NCBI GenBank assembly: GCA_025352665.1
Contig: JANXSM010000045.1
Coordinates: 1-64,000 of the forward strand
DNA length: 64,000 nt
From: Rhodospirillales bacterium
GTDB taxonomy: Bacteria; Pseudomonadota; Alphaproteobacteria; Acetobacterales; Acetobacteraceae
Direction: 5' to 3'
Below are positions 55,138 through 63,147 of this stretch, one piece after another (the first letter of the stretch is position 1; every line of letters begins with the position of its first letter). Under the pieces are notes generated by a model. That model was given only the letters and a program-made list of their open reading frames with translations, was not told the DNA's origin and searched no databases. A program made the position numbers and the translations under genes.

Positions 55138-56286
55138 ATGGAAGCATCCCTCGTCGCACAACTGACCGACTGGCGCCGGCATCTTCACGCCCATCCCGAG
55201 CTTTCCACGCAGGAAAGTGGCACCGCAGCCTTCGTGCGCGATCGGCTGACCGAGCTTGGCATACCCTTCGTCGCCAATGTCGGGGGACACGGCGTGGTGG
55301 CCACGCTTTCGCGTGGAGGTTCCAACCGTGCGGTCGGGCTGCGCGCGGACATGGACGCGTTGCCGATCACCGAAACCACGGGACTGGCCTACGCGTCGAC
55401 CAATCCCGGCGTAATGCACGCCTGCGGCCATGATGGCCACACCACCTCGCTGCTCGGGGCCGCCGCTCTGCTGAACGCCGATCCGGACTGGTCGGGCACC
55501 GTGCATCTGGTGTTCCAACCGGCCGAGGAAGGTGCCGGCGGTGCGAAGGCGATGATCGCCGACGGACTGTTCGAGCGCTTCCCGATGGAGCGGATCTTCG
55601 GCTACCACAACTGGCCGGGTCTGGAGGCCGGCGCAATCGCCGTGCATGCGGGCCCGGTGATGGCCGCGGGTGCCCGGCTGGAAATCGTGATCGACGGCCA
55701 CGCCGGTCACGCTGCCATGCCGCACCAGACGCGTGACCCCATGGTGGCCGCGGGGCATATGCTGGTGGCGCTTCAATCGATCGTGGCGCGCAATGTCGAC
55801 CCGATCGAGGCGGGCGTGATCAGCATCGGCATGATCGAGGGAGGGGTGGCCGCCAATCAGATCCCGGCCCGCATCAGCATGCGCGGCACGTCGCGCTATT
55901 ATTCCAAGGCGACTCGCGCCGTCATCGACGATGGCATTCGAAGGGTCGCGGCAGGTATTGCCACCATGTTCGCCATGGATGTGACGGTCGACATCGTCTA
56001 CGGCGTCGGTCCCACCATCAATTCGGCCGCCGAAGCGGAGTTGGCAGCGCTTGCCGCCGCCGACGCTGGCCTGGCGCTGCGGCGTGACCTCGCCCCTGCG
56101 ATGACCGGCGAGGATTTCGGTTGGATGCTGGAGCGCCTGCCAGGTGCTTATATGTGGATCGGCAATGGCCCGGCTGAGCCCGGCCGAGAACTGCACAATC
56201 CCGGCTACGACTATAACGACGCCATTCTGCCTGCGGCGGCCGGATTTCTGGCCGGTGTCGCCAAACGGGCGTTGCGGAAAGATTGA
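55138..56286 (+). CDS. M20D amidohydrolase (hippurate/IAA-amino acid hydrolase type)
   Basis: The 382-residue enzyme has the M20D metal motifs: RRHLHAHPELSTQE near residue 13, LRADMDALPI near 68, MHACGHDGHTTSLLGAA near 95 and LVFQPAEEGAGGAKAMI near 125. A late His is in AMTGEDFGWMLER near 322 region. The Cys-Gly-His-Asp centre is typical of hydrolases of N-acyl amino acids. The substrate is not known. It is divergent from otsA and followed by an AT-rich terminator repeat. Confidence 0.92.
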   Translation: MEASLVAQLTDWRRHLHAHPELSTQESGTAAFVRDRLTELGIPFVANVGGHGVVATLSRGGSNRAVGLRADMDALPITETTGLAYASTNPGVMHACGHDGHTTSLLGAAALLNADPDWSGTVHLVFQPAEEGAGGAKAMIADGLFERFPMERIFGYHNWPGLEAGAIAVHAGPVMAAGARLEIVIDGHAGHAAMPHQTRDPMVAAGHMLVALQSIVARNVDPIEAGVISIGMIEGGVAANQIPARISMRGTSRYYSKATRAVIDDGIRRVAAGIATMFAMDVTVDIVYGVGPTINSAAEAELAALAAADAGLALRRDLAPAMTGEDFGWMLERLPGAYMWIGNGPAEPGRELHNPGYDYNDAILPAAAGFLAGVAKRALRKD

Positions 56287-56295
56287 GAGAAGCAG

Positions 56296-56371
56296 GCCTT
56301 TTTCGAAAACGACCAAAAAATTTCTATAGCCTGCAGGTGTTTGTTTCTTTTCCTCAAAAAAGAAACTCTGG
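56296..56371. terminator. AT-rich double-hairpin terminator repeat, copy 3
   Basis: Two A/T hairpins, CCTTTTTCGAAAA near 56299 and TTTCTTTTCCTCAAAAAAGA near 56345, flank a diverged centre. The minus-strand reading (TTTCTTTTTTGAGGAAAAGA) lines up with copies 1 and 2. It lies directly after the M20D stop, between convergent genes. Confidence 0.65.
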
Positions 56372-56430
56372 CTTGCTTTCTTCCTACCAGGCGAGGGCCT
56401 CCCGGCCGGCCGTGTGACCGCTTGAAACCG

Positions 56431-57456
56431 TCAGCTTAATTCGGGCTGCAGCCTGTCATAACCTCGCAGCCGATACCACGCCATCGAAACAAGCCAGCAC
56501 ACTGCGAAGACGCCGACCACGACAAACCCGAAATTGGTGAGATCCTCGTTGAGCGCTTCCACCGCGGTCCATACGCGCCCTTGCAGCCCGAACTGGTCTG
56601 CGATCACCCCCGCCGCCTCGATCCCGCCGATCACCAGTGCGACGGCCACGGACGCCGCCGTGATCGACAGGTTGTACCACAGCTTGCGCATCGGATTGAT
56701 GAAGGCCCAGTCATAGGCTTGCACCATGAAGGCGCTGTCGGCGGTGTCGACCAGCGACATGCCGGCGGTGAACAGGGCGGGGAACACCAGGATCTGCCAT
56801 GGCGACATGCCATGCGCCGCCTGGCTCGCGGAGATGCCGAGCAGCCCCACCTCCGTGGCGGTATCGAAGCCCAGCCCGAACAGGAAGCCAACCGGATACA
56901 TGTGCCAGCTGCGTGTCACCGTGCGAAACACCGGCCGCAGCACGCGGGCCAGGAATCCGCGACCGGACAGCAACTGGTCCAGCCCTTCGTTGTCGATCGA
57001 ACCCCCCGCACGGACGCGCCTGAAGCTACCCCAGATCCCACGCAGGATCACGAGGTTTGCCAACCCGATCACCAGCAGGAAGGTGGCCGAGACGGCGGTG
57101 CCGATCACCGCACCGACCGTCTTGAAGTCGGCCAATCGGTTCTGCGCTGCAACGGTGGCCAAGGCGATGGCAATGCAAGCGAGCACCACGATGGTGGAAT
57201 GACCGAGCGAAAACCAGGTGCCGGCCGAAACTGGCCGCAGGCCTGATTGCATGAGTTTGCGCACAACGTTGTCGATGGCCGCGATATGATCGGGATCCAC
57301 CGCATGGCGCAGCCCGAAAATCCAGGCGAGGAAGGCGGTGCCTAGCAGCGCAGGGTGCCCTTGAAATGCAGCCCAGGCCCAGACCCAGGAAACCGCGTTG
57401 GCGAGGACTAGGCCCGCGAACAGCAGGCGTGTCCTGTGCGCAGAAAATCGGTTCAA
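56431..57456 (-). CDS. NiCoT family nickel/cobalt permease
   Basis: The 341-residue membrane protein carries the NiCoT signature GLRHAVDPDHIAAIDN near residue 54, and WFSLGHSTIVV near 85. The fourth conserved block, LGFDTATEVGLLGISA, is near 195. About eight transmembrane helices are predicted. It takes up Ni2+ or Co2+ at low concentration. TTG 57456 is chosen because GGGAG lies 7 bases upstream; the longer frame start at 57567 overlaps tctC. A GTATGA half-site lies 30 bases upstream, but no full NikR operator is visible. Confidence 0.9.
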   Translation of the reverse strand: MNRFSAHRTRLLFAGLVLANAVSWVWAWAAFQGHPALLGTAFLAWIFGLRHAVDPDHIAAIDNVVRKLMQSGLRPVSAGTWFSLGHSTIVVLACIAIALATVAAQNRLADFKTVGAVIGTAVSATFLLVIGLANLVILRGIWGSFRRVRAGGSIDNEGLDQLLSGRGFLARVLRPVFRTVTRSWHMYPVGFLFGLGFDTATEVGLLGISASQAAHGMSPWQILVFPALFTAGMSLVDTADSAFMVQAYDWAFINPMRKLWYNLSITAASVAVALVIGGIEAAGVIADQFGLQGRVWTAVEALNEDLTNFGFVVVGVFAVCWLVSMAWYRLRGYDRLQPELS

Positions 57457-57536
57457 GGCAGCACTCCCAGATGCGACTTTGAAAGTATGATAAACATTCA
57501 AACTCTGCTTACAACTGAAAATGCAGCGTTGCGGCG

Positions 57537-58505
57537 TCAGGCAGGCGCGGACAGCACGTCTTTCCACTTGTTTATGAACTCGGTCTGTCCAGCCAGCATC
57601 TTTTTCGTCGCCTCCGGTGTGGCGGGTTCGAGGTTGGCGCCATTGTTCTTGGCCCAGGCCACCATCTCCGGGTTGGTCAGAGCCTTGGTGAGCGCGTCGG
57701 CCAGGATGGTGGTGACATCGGCGGGAAGCCCAGGGGGGGCTGCGACCGGGCGATACTGCACGAGCTGCGCCAGCTCGGGCTGGCCGAGCGCATGCGCATC
57801 CGGCACGCCCGGCAGGCTGCTCTTGTCTTCGAACGTTGCGATGATGCGCACGATGCCGGCCTGCGCCAAGCCCACCATCGAGGTGAGCGAACTGATGGCG
57901 ACATCGCCGTCACCGCGCACCGTGCCGATGATGTAGTCATTGCTGCCCTTGTAGCCGGAGATGATCTGGCCGCGGATCCCCAGCAGCTTGTTGGCGATCA
58001 GCGTCGCCGCATTGGCCATTGACGCCGGACCGGTACAAGGGAATTTCACCACGCGCTTTTTCGACAGCGCCATCACGTCATCCATCGACTTGATCGGCGA
58101 TTCCATACCAACGCAAACAGCATAAGGATCGCTGCCGAGATTGCCGATCCAGCTGAACCTCGAAAGATCGTAGCCGGCATTGCCCTGTAGCATCTGAAGG
58201 ATCAACGCGCCCGGCATGTTGAGCACCGAGATCATGCTGCCGTCCGGCTTGGCATGATAGAGCTGGCTCGCCGCCTTCGCCCCGCCGGCGCCGTCGAGAT
58301 TGACCGGAATGATGCGCGTGCCCGGCGGCAGCGCATCGATCATATGCGGAATGGCCGTGCGTACATAGGCATCGAACCCGCCGCCGGGCGCATAGGGGAT
58401 CAGGAACGTGATGTCCTTGTGCGGCAGTCCCGCGGCGGCGGCGAATGCGGGCAGAAGCGCCGAGGCGCCCACTGCCATGAGTGTTCTGCGACCGATGTTG
58501 ACCAT
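57537..58505 (-). CDS. tctC: Tripartite tricarboxylate transporter substrate-binding protein (TctC)
   Basis: The 322-residue protein has a signal peptide with a twin Arg (RRTLMAVGASALLPAFAAAA). The mature part matches the TctC/Bug family: PYAPGGGFDAYVRTAI near residue 36 and NLDGAGGAKAASQLYHAKPD near 68. It captures a carboxylate in the periplasm for the TctAB permease. The start follows GGGAGGAGACAACG. It is last in an operon running tctA, tctB, cupin, cupin, tctC. Confidence 0.9.
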   Translation of the reverse strand: MVNIGRRTLMAVGASALLPAFAAAAGLPHKDITFLIPYAPGGGFDAYVRTAIPHMIDALPPGTRIIPVNLDGAGGAKAASQLYHAKPDGSMISVLNMPGALILQMLQGNAGYDLSRFSWIGNLGSDPYAVCVGMESPIKSMDDVMALSKKRVVKFPCTGPASMANAATLIANKLLGIRGQIISGYKGSNDYIIGTVRGDGDVAISSLTSMVGLAQAGIVRIIATFEDKSSLPGVPDAHALGQPELAQLVQYRPVAAPPGLPADVTTILADALTKALTNPEMVAWAKNNGANLEPATPEATKKMLAGQTEFINKWKDVLSAPA

Positions 58506-58531
58506 CGTTGTCTCCTCCCTTTGACCAGAGG

Positions 58532-59092
58532 CTACGCCGGTTTGGGCGCAGCTTCCACCTGATCGAACCAGTCCATGCCCATCTTCTTGATGATGCGGTT
58601 GCTGATCACGATCAGGCGCGCTTCAGAGGTGGCCGAACTGTTCAGATGCTGGTGCACCGTATAGGGCGGAATGAAGATGAAATCGCCGCGCTTCCAATCG
58701 TAGCGCTTCGGGGTCTCTTCCCATTTCCAGTGATACACCTCCTCGCATTGGTAGCTCATGTCCCAGTGCAGATCATAGCCTTCGCCTTCCACGACGAAGA
58801 TGATCTCCTCCCACATGTGCCGATGCTTGCCCGATGCGCCACCGTTGGGCGCGAGGAACTGCATGTAGGCATCCACGCACATCTCGGCCGAGCCGAAGCG
58901 TTCATGCATGAGATGCTTGATGAGTCCGTCGTCGCATTCCTCCATCGGCATCATCTCGGGACTGATGACCTTGGGGCGCTCGTCATATTCGGCGCGGAAA
59001 TCCTTGGACTGCTGAACGTCGTCGGCGCGGAAGCTGCAGGTGCCGCCGCTGACCCGGGCGAAATCCTCTTCGCGAAGAATGGTGCTGCTCAT
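58532..59092 (-). CDS. Cupin domain protein (second cupin of the tct cluster)
   Basis: The 186-residue protein has a central cupin core: GGASGKHRHMWEEIIFVVEG near residue 85, and GDFIFIPPYTVHQHLNSS near 137. Metal ligands (His-x-His, Glu, His) are all visible. The N-terminal 70 residues are variable and rich in Asp/Glu/Met. It is 26 bases upstream of tctC. Cupins of this size next to Bug/Tct systems are often linked to aromatic or hydroxy-acid degradation, but no function is proven. Confidence 0.82.
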   Translation of the reverse strand: MSSTILREEDFARVSGGTCSFRADDVQQSKDFRAEYDERPKVISPEMMPMEECDDGLIKHLMHERFGSAEMCVDAYMQFLAPNGGASGKHRHMWEEIIFVVEGEGYDLHWDMSYQCEEVYHWKWEETPKRYDWKRGDFIFIPPYTVHQHLNSSATSEARLIVISNRIIKKMGMDWFDQVEAAPKPA

Positions 59093-59112
59093 GTCTATGT
59101 CCTTCTCAAGGC

Positions 59113-59219
59113 GCTAAAGCGGAATGACGTCTGATCGGCGACGTAATCCGGTTCTAGCTCTCTGTTTTATCGCGTGATTCAGACCTTTCGGTGATACCGC
59201 CTTCGGTCATCACGCTCTA
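59113..59219 (-). repeat. Two-hairpin repeat, full copy D
   Basis: Minus-strand reading begins TAGAGCGTGATGACCGAAGG, with TAG as the stop of the upstream cupin gene. It continues AAAGGTCTGAATCACGCG, spacer ATAAAACAGAGAG, and a palindrome CTAGAACCGGATTACGTCG to GACGTCATTCCGC. About nine of ten bases match copy A. It sits inside the tct operon between the two cupin genes. Confidence 0.88.
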
Positions 59220-59819
59220 AAGGTCGGTCGGTGGCTTGAAGCCTTCCCAGCCGGTCTTGGGCGGGTATTCCACAATTTGCTGCAGCATCAGGTGCATGAA
59301 CAGGAACAGCGGCTTCGCCTTGAACACGAGCACGATCGCCTCGTTGTCAGGGTCATCGTTGAAATGCTGATGCACGCAGCCGTTCTCGACGATCATGATG
59401 TCGCCGGCCTTCCATGGCACCAGCTTGCCGTCGTGCACGTCATGCCCGCGGCCCTTGATGATGTAGAAGCAGGCGGAGTTGAGATGGCCGTGCTTCTGGC
59501 CATAGGCGCCAGGGGCGAACACCTCCAGATGGCACTCGATCGACTGCGTCACCTTCGCGTGCTGCGGGCTGATCACATGCTTGCCGAACAGCCCCGGCCC
59601 ACCCTTCCACGGCATCGCCGTTGACGAGTACACACGCGGTTCATCCACCAGCGTTTTGTAAAGATGGCTGTAGGTGCCTTCAAGCGCCCGCACGAAGGTG
59701 CGCTTCTTGGCCCAGCGTTCCCAGTTCTGGTTCTCGGCGTCAAGGTCGTGCGGCCGCTCGTTGCGCAGCGCGCTGGGCGGGTTCGCCGCAGGCTCCTTCT
59801 GATCGTAAAGGCCGGTCAT
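59217..59819 (-). CDS. Cupin domain protein (first cupin of the tct cluster)
   Basis: The 200-residue protein has one cupin core: ECHLEVFAPGAYGQKHGHLN near residue 96, then VPWKAGDIMIVENGCVHQHF near 135. Ligand His residues are in KHGH and VHQH. The N-terminal part (WERWAKKRTFVRALEGTYSH) is shared with no family I can name. ATG 59819 follows AAGGAGTGACTGT. It is 19 bases after tctB, in the same operon. It is paralogous in fold to the next cupin, but the two have little sequence in common. Confidence 0.82.
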   Translation of the reverse strand: MTGLYDQKEPAANPPSALRNERPHDLDAENQNWERWAKKRTFVRALEGTYSHLYKTLVDEPRVYSSTAMPWKGGPGLFGKHVISPQHAKVTQSIECHLEVFAPGAYGQKHGHLNSACFYIIKGRGHDVHDGKLVPWKAGDIMIVENGCVHQHFNDDPDNEAIVLVFKAKPLFLFMHLMLQQIVEYPPKTGWEGFKPPTDL

Positions 59820-59838
59820 ACAGTCACTCCTTGTTTCG

Positions 59839-60282
59839 TTAAACTTCGCCGCCGAACAGCAGGCCGGCGAACAGGTCGAGTTGCAGCACCTGGTTGAACA
59901 CTGCCCACAGCGCGAGCGGCACCAAGGTCGCGGTGACAAGGCTCGCTACCAAACCGCGGCGGCCGGCGACCCGCAGTGCCACGAACATGAACAACGCCAC
60001 CGCCGGCAGCAGTCCCAGCACGAGCATGGCGCCGCCGAGCAGCAACACGCCGCCGACGGCGACACCCTGGCGGCGCAGATCGGCCTGCGCGCGCATCGGC
60101 TTGGCCGGCGGAGAAATCTGCAGCGCCACGAGATCGACGACGCACAGCAGCAGCGTCACCCAGCCCACCTGGAGTGGCATCGCCGCGGCCGCGGCCGGAA
60201 TGCCGTTGCACAGGAACAGATAGACGATTGAGACGGTGCCGAAACATAGCGCCGGCAACCGGTCGCTCAGGCCACGGCTCAT
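59839..60282 (-). CDS. tctB: Tripartite tricarboxylate transporter small permease subunit (TctB)
   Basis: The 147-residue protein has four hydrophobic segments (for example VSIVYLFLCNGI, VGWVTLLLCVVDLVAL, VAVGGVLLLGGAMLVLG, LVPLALWAVFNQVLQL). That is the size and topology of TctB. Identity is strongly supported by the adjacent tctA, whose stop overlaps this start (ATGA). Confidence 0.88.
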   Translation of the reverse strand: MSRGLSDRLPALCFGTVSIVYLFLCNGIPAAAAAMPLQVGWVTLLLCVVDLVALQISPPAKPMRAQADLRRQGVAVGGVLLLGGAMLVLGLLPAVALFMFVALRVAGRRGLVASLVTATLVPLALWAVFNQVLQLDLFAGLLFGGEV

Positions 60283-61802
60283 GCCGGCGCCCGCCTGGTC
60301 CGTGACAGCCCAAGTGCACGGCCGAGATGGCGGCTGATCGGCCGGCCCAGCAGAGCGATCAGCAAAACCGCAATCAAGACCAGGCACACCGGTCGCGTGA
60401 CAAACAGGCTCCAATGCCCATCCGACATCATCAGGCTTTGCTGGAAGTTGCGCTCGATGCCTTTGCCGAGCACCAGGCAGATCACGATGGGCAGGCGCGG
60501 AAATTCATACAGCGACATGCAATAGCCGATGACCCCAAACAGGCAGGACACCACCACGTTGCCGATCGACTGGTCGACCGCCCACGACCCCACCAGCGCC
60601 ACGGACAGCACCAGCGGCACCAGAATCGTCGCCGGTACCGTGGTGATACGCGCCAAGGGACGCACGAACAAAAGCCCGGCGAACGAGGCGATGACGCAGG
60701 ACAGGGTCAGCGCCCACACCAGCCCGTAAATTTCGGTCTGGTTGTTGATCAGCATCAGCGGCCCGGGCTGCATGCCGTGCAGCACCAATATGCCAAGAAA
60801 CACTGCCATTTCCGCACTGCCGGGAATGCCGAACGCGAGGGTGGGGATCAGCGTACTGCCGTCCTTGGCGTTGATGGCCGCTTCCGGCGCAATCACACCC
60901 TGAATGTTCCCCCGGCCGAAGCTGTCGGGATCCTTCGAGACCTGCACAGTGACGGAATACGACAGGAACGCCGCCACCACCCCGCCCACGCCGGGCACTG
61001 CGCCCACCACGGTGCCGATCAGGGAGCCACGAATGACGGTCGGCCAATGCCGGAACGTCTCCATCACCCCGTCCCACATGCCGCCGATGCGCGTGGCGCC
61101 TGCATCGTTGGAAATGGTGCCCCCCTTCACCCATAATCGGATCATCTCGGTGACCGCGAACAAGCCGATCAGCGCCGGGACCAGGCGAACGCCGTCCCAT
61201 AGATATTCCATGCCGCCAGTCATTCGCACCGCGCCGGTGACGTCCTCATAGCCGATGAAGGCCACCATCAGGCCAAAGCCGCCCGAGATCAGCCCGTGTA
61301 GCAAACGCCCGCGCGCGGCGGCCGCGACCATCACCAGCCCCATAATGGCGAGCAACAGGAATTCCGGCGGGCCGAACAGCAGCACGATGGATTTCGAGAT
61401 CGGCAGCACCAGCAGCAGCGAGAAGGTGCCGATGATCCCGCCGATCGAATTGGCACTGGCGGCCGCCCCGATCGCCAGGCCGGCCCGGCCCTGCTGGGCC
61501 AACGGATAACCATCAAGACAGGTCGCTGCATTCGGCGCAGAGCCCGGCGTGTTCAGCAGGATTGCCGAAATACTGCCACCCATCGGCACCGCGCCCATGA
61601 CACCCCCGGCCAGGGCAAGTGACGTGATCGAGTCGAGACCATAGGTCAGCGGGATCATCAGGGCGAGCGCCGTGGTGCCGCCCAGGCCAGGGATGGCGCC
61701 AAACACCAGTCCCACGGCCATGCCGACCACCATGAACAACAAGGGTTTGAGGTGCAGCAGCCCCTCAAACCCCGATGCCCAGATGCCCAGCAGTTCCGTC
61801 AT
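60279..61802 (-). CDS. tctA: Tripartite tricarboxylate transporter large permease subunit (TctA)
   Basis: The 507-residue membrane protein has the TctA signature: GLVFGAIPGLGGTTALALMI near residue 30, and GGSISAILLNTPGSAPNAAT near 76. A second glycine-rich block, GAVPGVGGVVAAFLSYSVTV, is near 287. About twelve transmembrane helices are predicted. It forms the membrane channel for a citrate-like carboxylate, with TctB and the binding protein TctC. ATG 61802 (MTELLGIWASG) gives the family N-terminus. It starts the operon and is divergent from the chrA pair. Confidence 0.95.
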   Translation of the reverse strand: MTELLGIWASGFEGLLHLKPLLFMVVGMAVGLVFGAIPGLGGTTALALMIPLTYGLDSITSLALAGGVMGAVPMGGSISAILLNTPGSAPNAATCLDGYPLAQQGRAGLAIGAAASANSIGGIIGTFSLLLVLPISKSIVLLFGPPEFLLLAIMGLVMVAAAARGRLLHGLISGGFGLMVAFIGYEDVTGAVRMTGGMEYLWDGVRLVPALIGLFAVTEMIRLWVKGGTISNDAGATRIGGMWDGVMETFRHWPTVIRGSLIGTVVGAVPGVGGVVAAFLSYSVTVQVSKDPDSFGRGNIQGVIAPEAAINAKDGSTLIPTLAFGIPGSAEMAVFLGILVLHGMQPGPLMLINNQTEIYGLVWALTLSCVIASFAGLLFVRPLARITTVPATILVPLVLSVALVGSWAVDQSIGNVVVSCLFGVIGYCMSLYEFPRLPIVICLVLGKGIERNFQQSLMMSDGHWSLFVTRPVCLVLIAVLLIALLGRPISRHLGRALGLSRTRRAPA

Positions 61803-61881
61803 TCCCGTTCCCTCGGTGCTTTCGGCAGTGAATTGGGTCGCTGCGTTGCAGGCTCTTGTCGTGGTCTGGCGCAGGGCATAC

Positions 61882-61896
61882 GTTCGCTGGGCGAAC
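61882..61896. promoter_or_regulatory. Inverted repeat in the tctA-chrA intergenic region (candidate operator)
   Basis: A perfect GTTCGC-TGG-GCGAAC repeat is flanked by CATAC and ATATATG, which extend the near-symmetry. It lies 80 bases upstream of tctA and 131 before chrA, inside the 225-base divergent gap. Spacing fits a dimeric regulator site (GntR- or IclR-like), but no regulator gene is in the window. Confidence 0.4.
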
Positions 61897-62027
61897 ATAT
61901 ATGCGTATTTGCGCACACGCAATCGGCTTTTCCCCCGCTGTCAACATGCCAGCCGCTGGTGGCACCATGGCTTGACCGCTGAGGGCCGGTGTGTTGCGTC
62001 GCACAAGATATCAGGTGGGAGGGACAG

Positions 62028-62618
62028 ATGGCCGTCGAGACCTTGAGGGAGGCGCCGCCCGCCCCAGAGCCACCAGTGCCGGGCCCGCTCGCCCTGTTTC
62101 TCGCCTTCGGAAAGATCGGCATCACCGCATTCGGTGGCGGCCTGTCCGGCTGGGTCATGCAGGACATGGTTCGCAAAAGGCGCTGGGTCAGCGAAGACGA
62201 TTTCCTTGCCGGGCTTGCGATGTCGCAGGCGCTGCCTGGGGTGAACGTGGTCAATCTTGCGATCTGGATCGGCTACCGGATGGGCGGCGGACTTAGCGCT
62301 CTGTGCTCGGCGCTGGGGATCGTGGTGCCCCCGATGATTATGGTCAGCCTGTTCGCGTTGGTCTACGAATGGCTGGCCCGTTTCCCGGGATCGGCGCGTG
62401 CCATCGAGGGAGCCGTTGCGGCCTCGATCGGGTTCATGATCGCCATGGGGGTGCGCGTAGGCCAGCGTAGCCTGCACCGGGTGGCGACGGCTACGGTCAT
62501 GATCGTGGTTTTCGTCGGCGTCGCCTTTCTGAAACTGCCGATCGTGCTGGTGGTGGCGGTGTTGGCGCCGATCAGTGTGGCTCTGGCGTATCGGCGGGAG
62601 GTGGCCGATGCGCGATAG
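62028..62618 (+). CDS. chrA: Chromate transporter, N-terminal-type half (ChrA)
   Basis: The 196-residue protein is a single ChrA domain: LFLAFGKIGITAFGGGLSGW near residue 24 with the FGG motif. QALPGVNVVNLAIWIGYRMG near 73 has the conserved Pro-Gly. Five or six hydrophobic segments follow. ChrA proteins export chromate or act as general anion transporters; short forms work in pairs. ATG 62028 follows GGGAGGGACAG. It overlaps the second half by 11 bases. Confidence 0.9.
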   Translation: MAVETLREAPPAPEPPVPGPLALFLAFGKIGITAFGGGLSGWVMQDMVRKRRWVSEDDFLAGLAMSQALPGVNVVNLAIWIGYRMGGGLSALCSALGIVVPPMIMVSLFALVYEWLARFPGSARAIEGAVAASIGFMIAMGVRVGQRSLHRVATATVMIVVFVGVAFLKLPIVLVVAVLAPISVALAYRREVADAR

Positions 62619-63135
62619 CCCATATCTCGCCATTCTCGCCGTGTTCGTCCCGCTATCGCTGCTGTCGGTCGGCGGCGGCCAGGCGGTGCTGCCGGAAATC
62701 CATCGCCAGGCGGTGTTGAGCCATCAGTGGATCAGCGAGGCGACGTTCTTGGCCGACTACGCCATCTCACGGATGTCGCCAGGCCCGAGTTCGCTGATCG
62801 TGACGCTCATCGGCTTTCAGGTGGGTGGCGCGCTGGGCGCGCTGCTGGCTACGTTTGCAATCTTTCTGCCGTCGTCGCTGCTGATGTATGCGCTGGTGCG
62901 CGTCTGGTCTCGCACCCGAGGAGCACGGTGGCAGAGGGCGGTGGAGCGTGGCCTGGCGCCGGTTGCGGCAGGATTGATCCTAGCCTCCTGCGTCACCCTG
63001 CTTGCGGCCGCTTCAGGGGGATGGATGGTGCCGGTGGCGGCGGTGGCATCCGCCGGTCTACTGATGACGGACAAGGTAAGCTCCATCCTGATCGTGATCG
63101 GTGGGGCGGCGGTGTTCCTGCTGGTCGGCAATTGA
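62608..63135 (+). CDS. chrA: Chromate transporter, C-terminal-type half (ChrA)
   Basis: The 175-residue protein is the partner domain: FVPLSLLSVGGGQAVLPEIH near residue 13 and SRMSPGPSSLIVTLIGFQVG near 54. Five hydrophobic segments are predicted. The two short ChrA proteins with opposite topology form the active transporter in other bacteria. Overlap with the first half implies coupled translation. Confidence 0.9.
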   Translation: MRDSPYLAILAVFVPLSLLSVGGGQAVLPEIHRQAVLSHQWISEATFLADYAISRMSPGPSSLIVTLIGFQVGGALGALLATFAIFLPSSLLMYALVRVWSRTRGARWQRAVERGLAPVAAGLILASCVTLLAAASGGWMVPVAAVASAGLLMTDKVSSILIVIGGAAVFLLVGN

Positions 63136-63147
63136 GGGAGTGGCGGG

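Noticed and set aside
57487-57492. GTATGA upstream of the NiCoT gene as a NikR operator
   Set aside because: Only one half-site is present; the expected TCATAC at the right spacing is missing.
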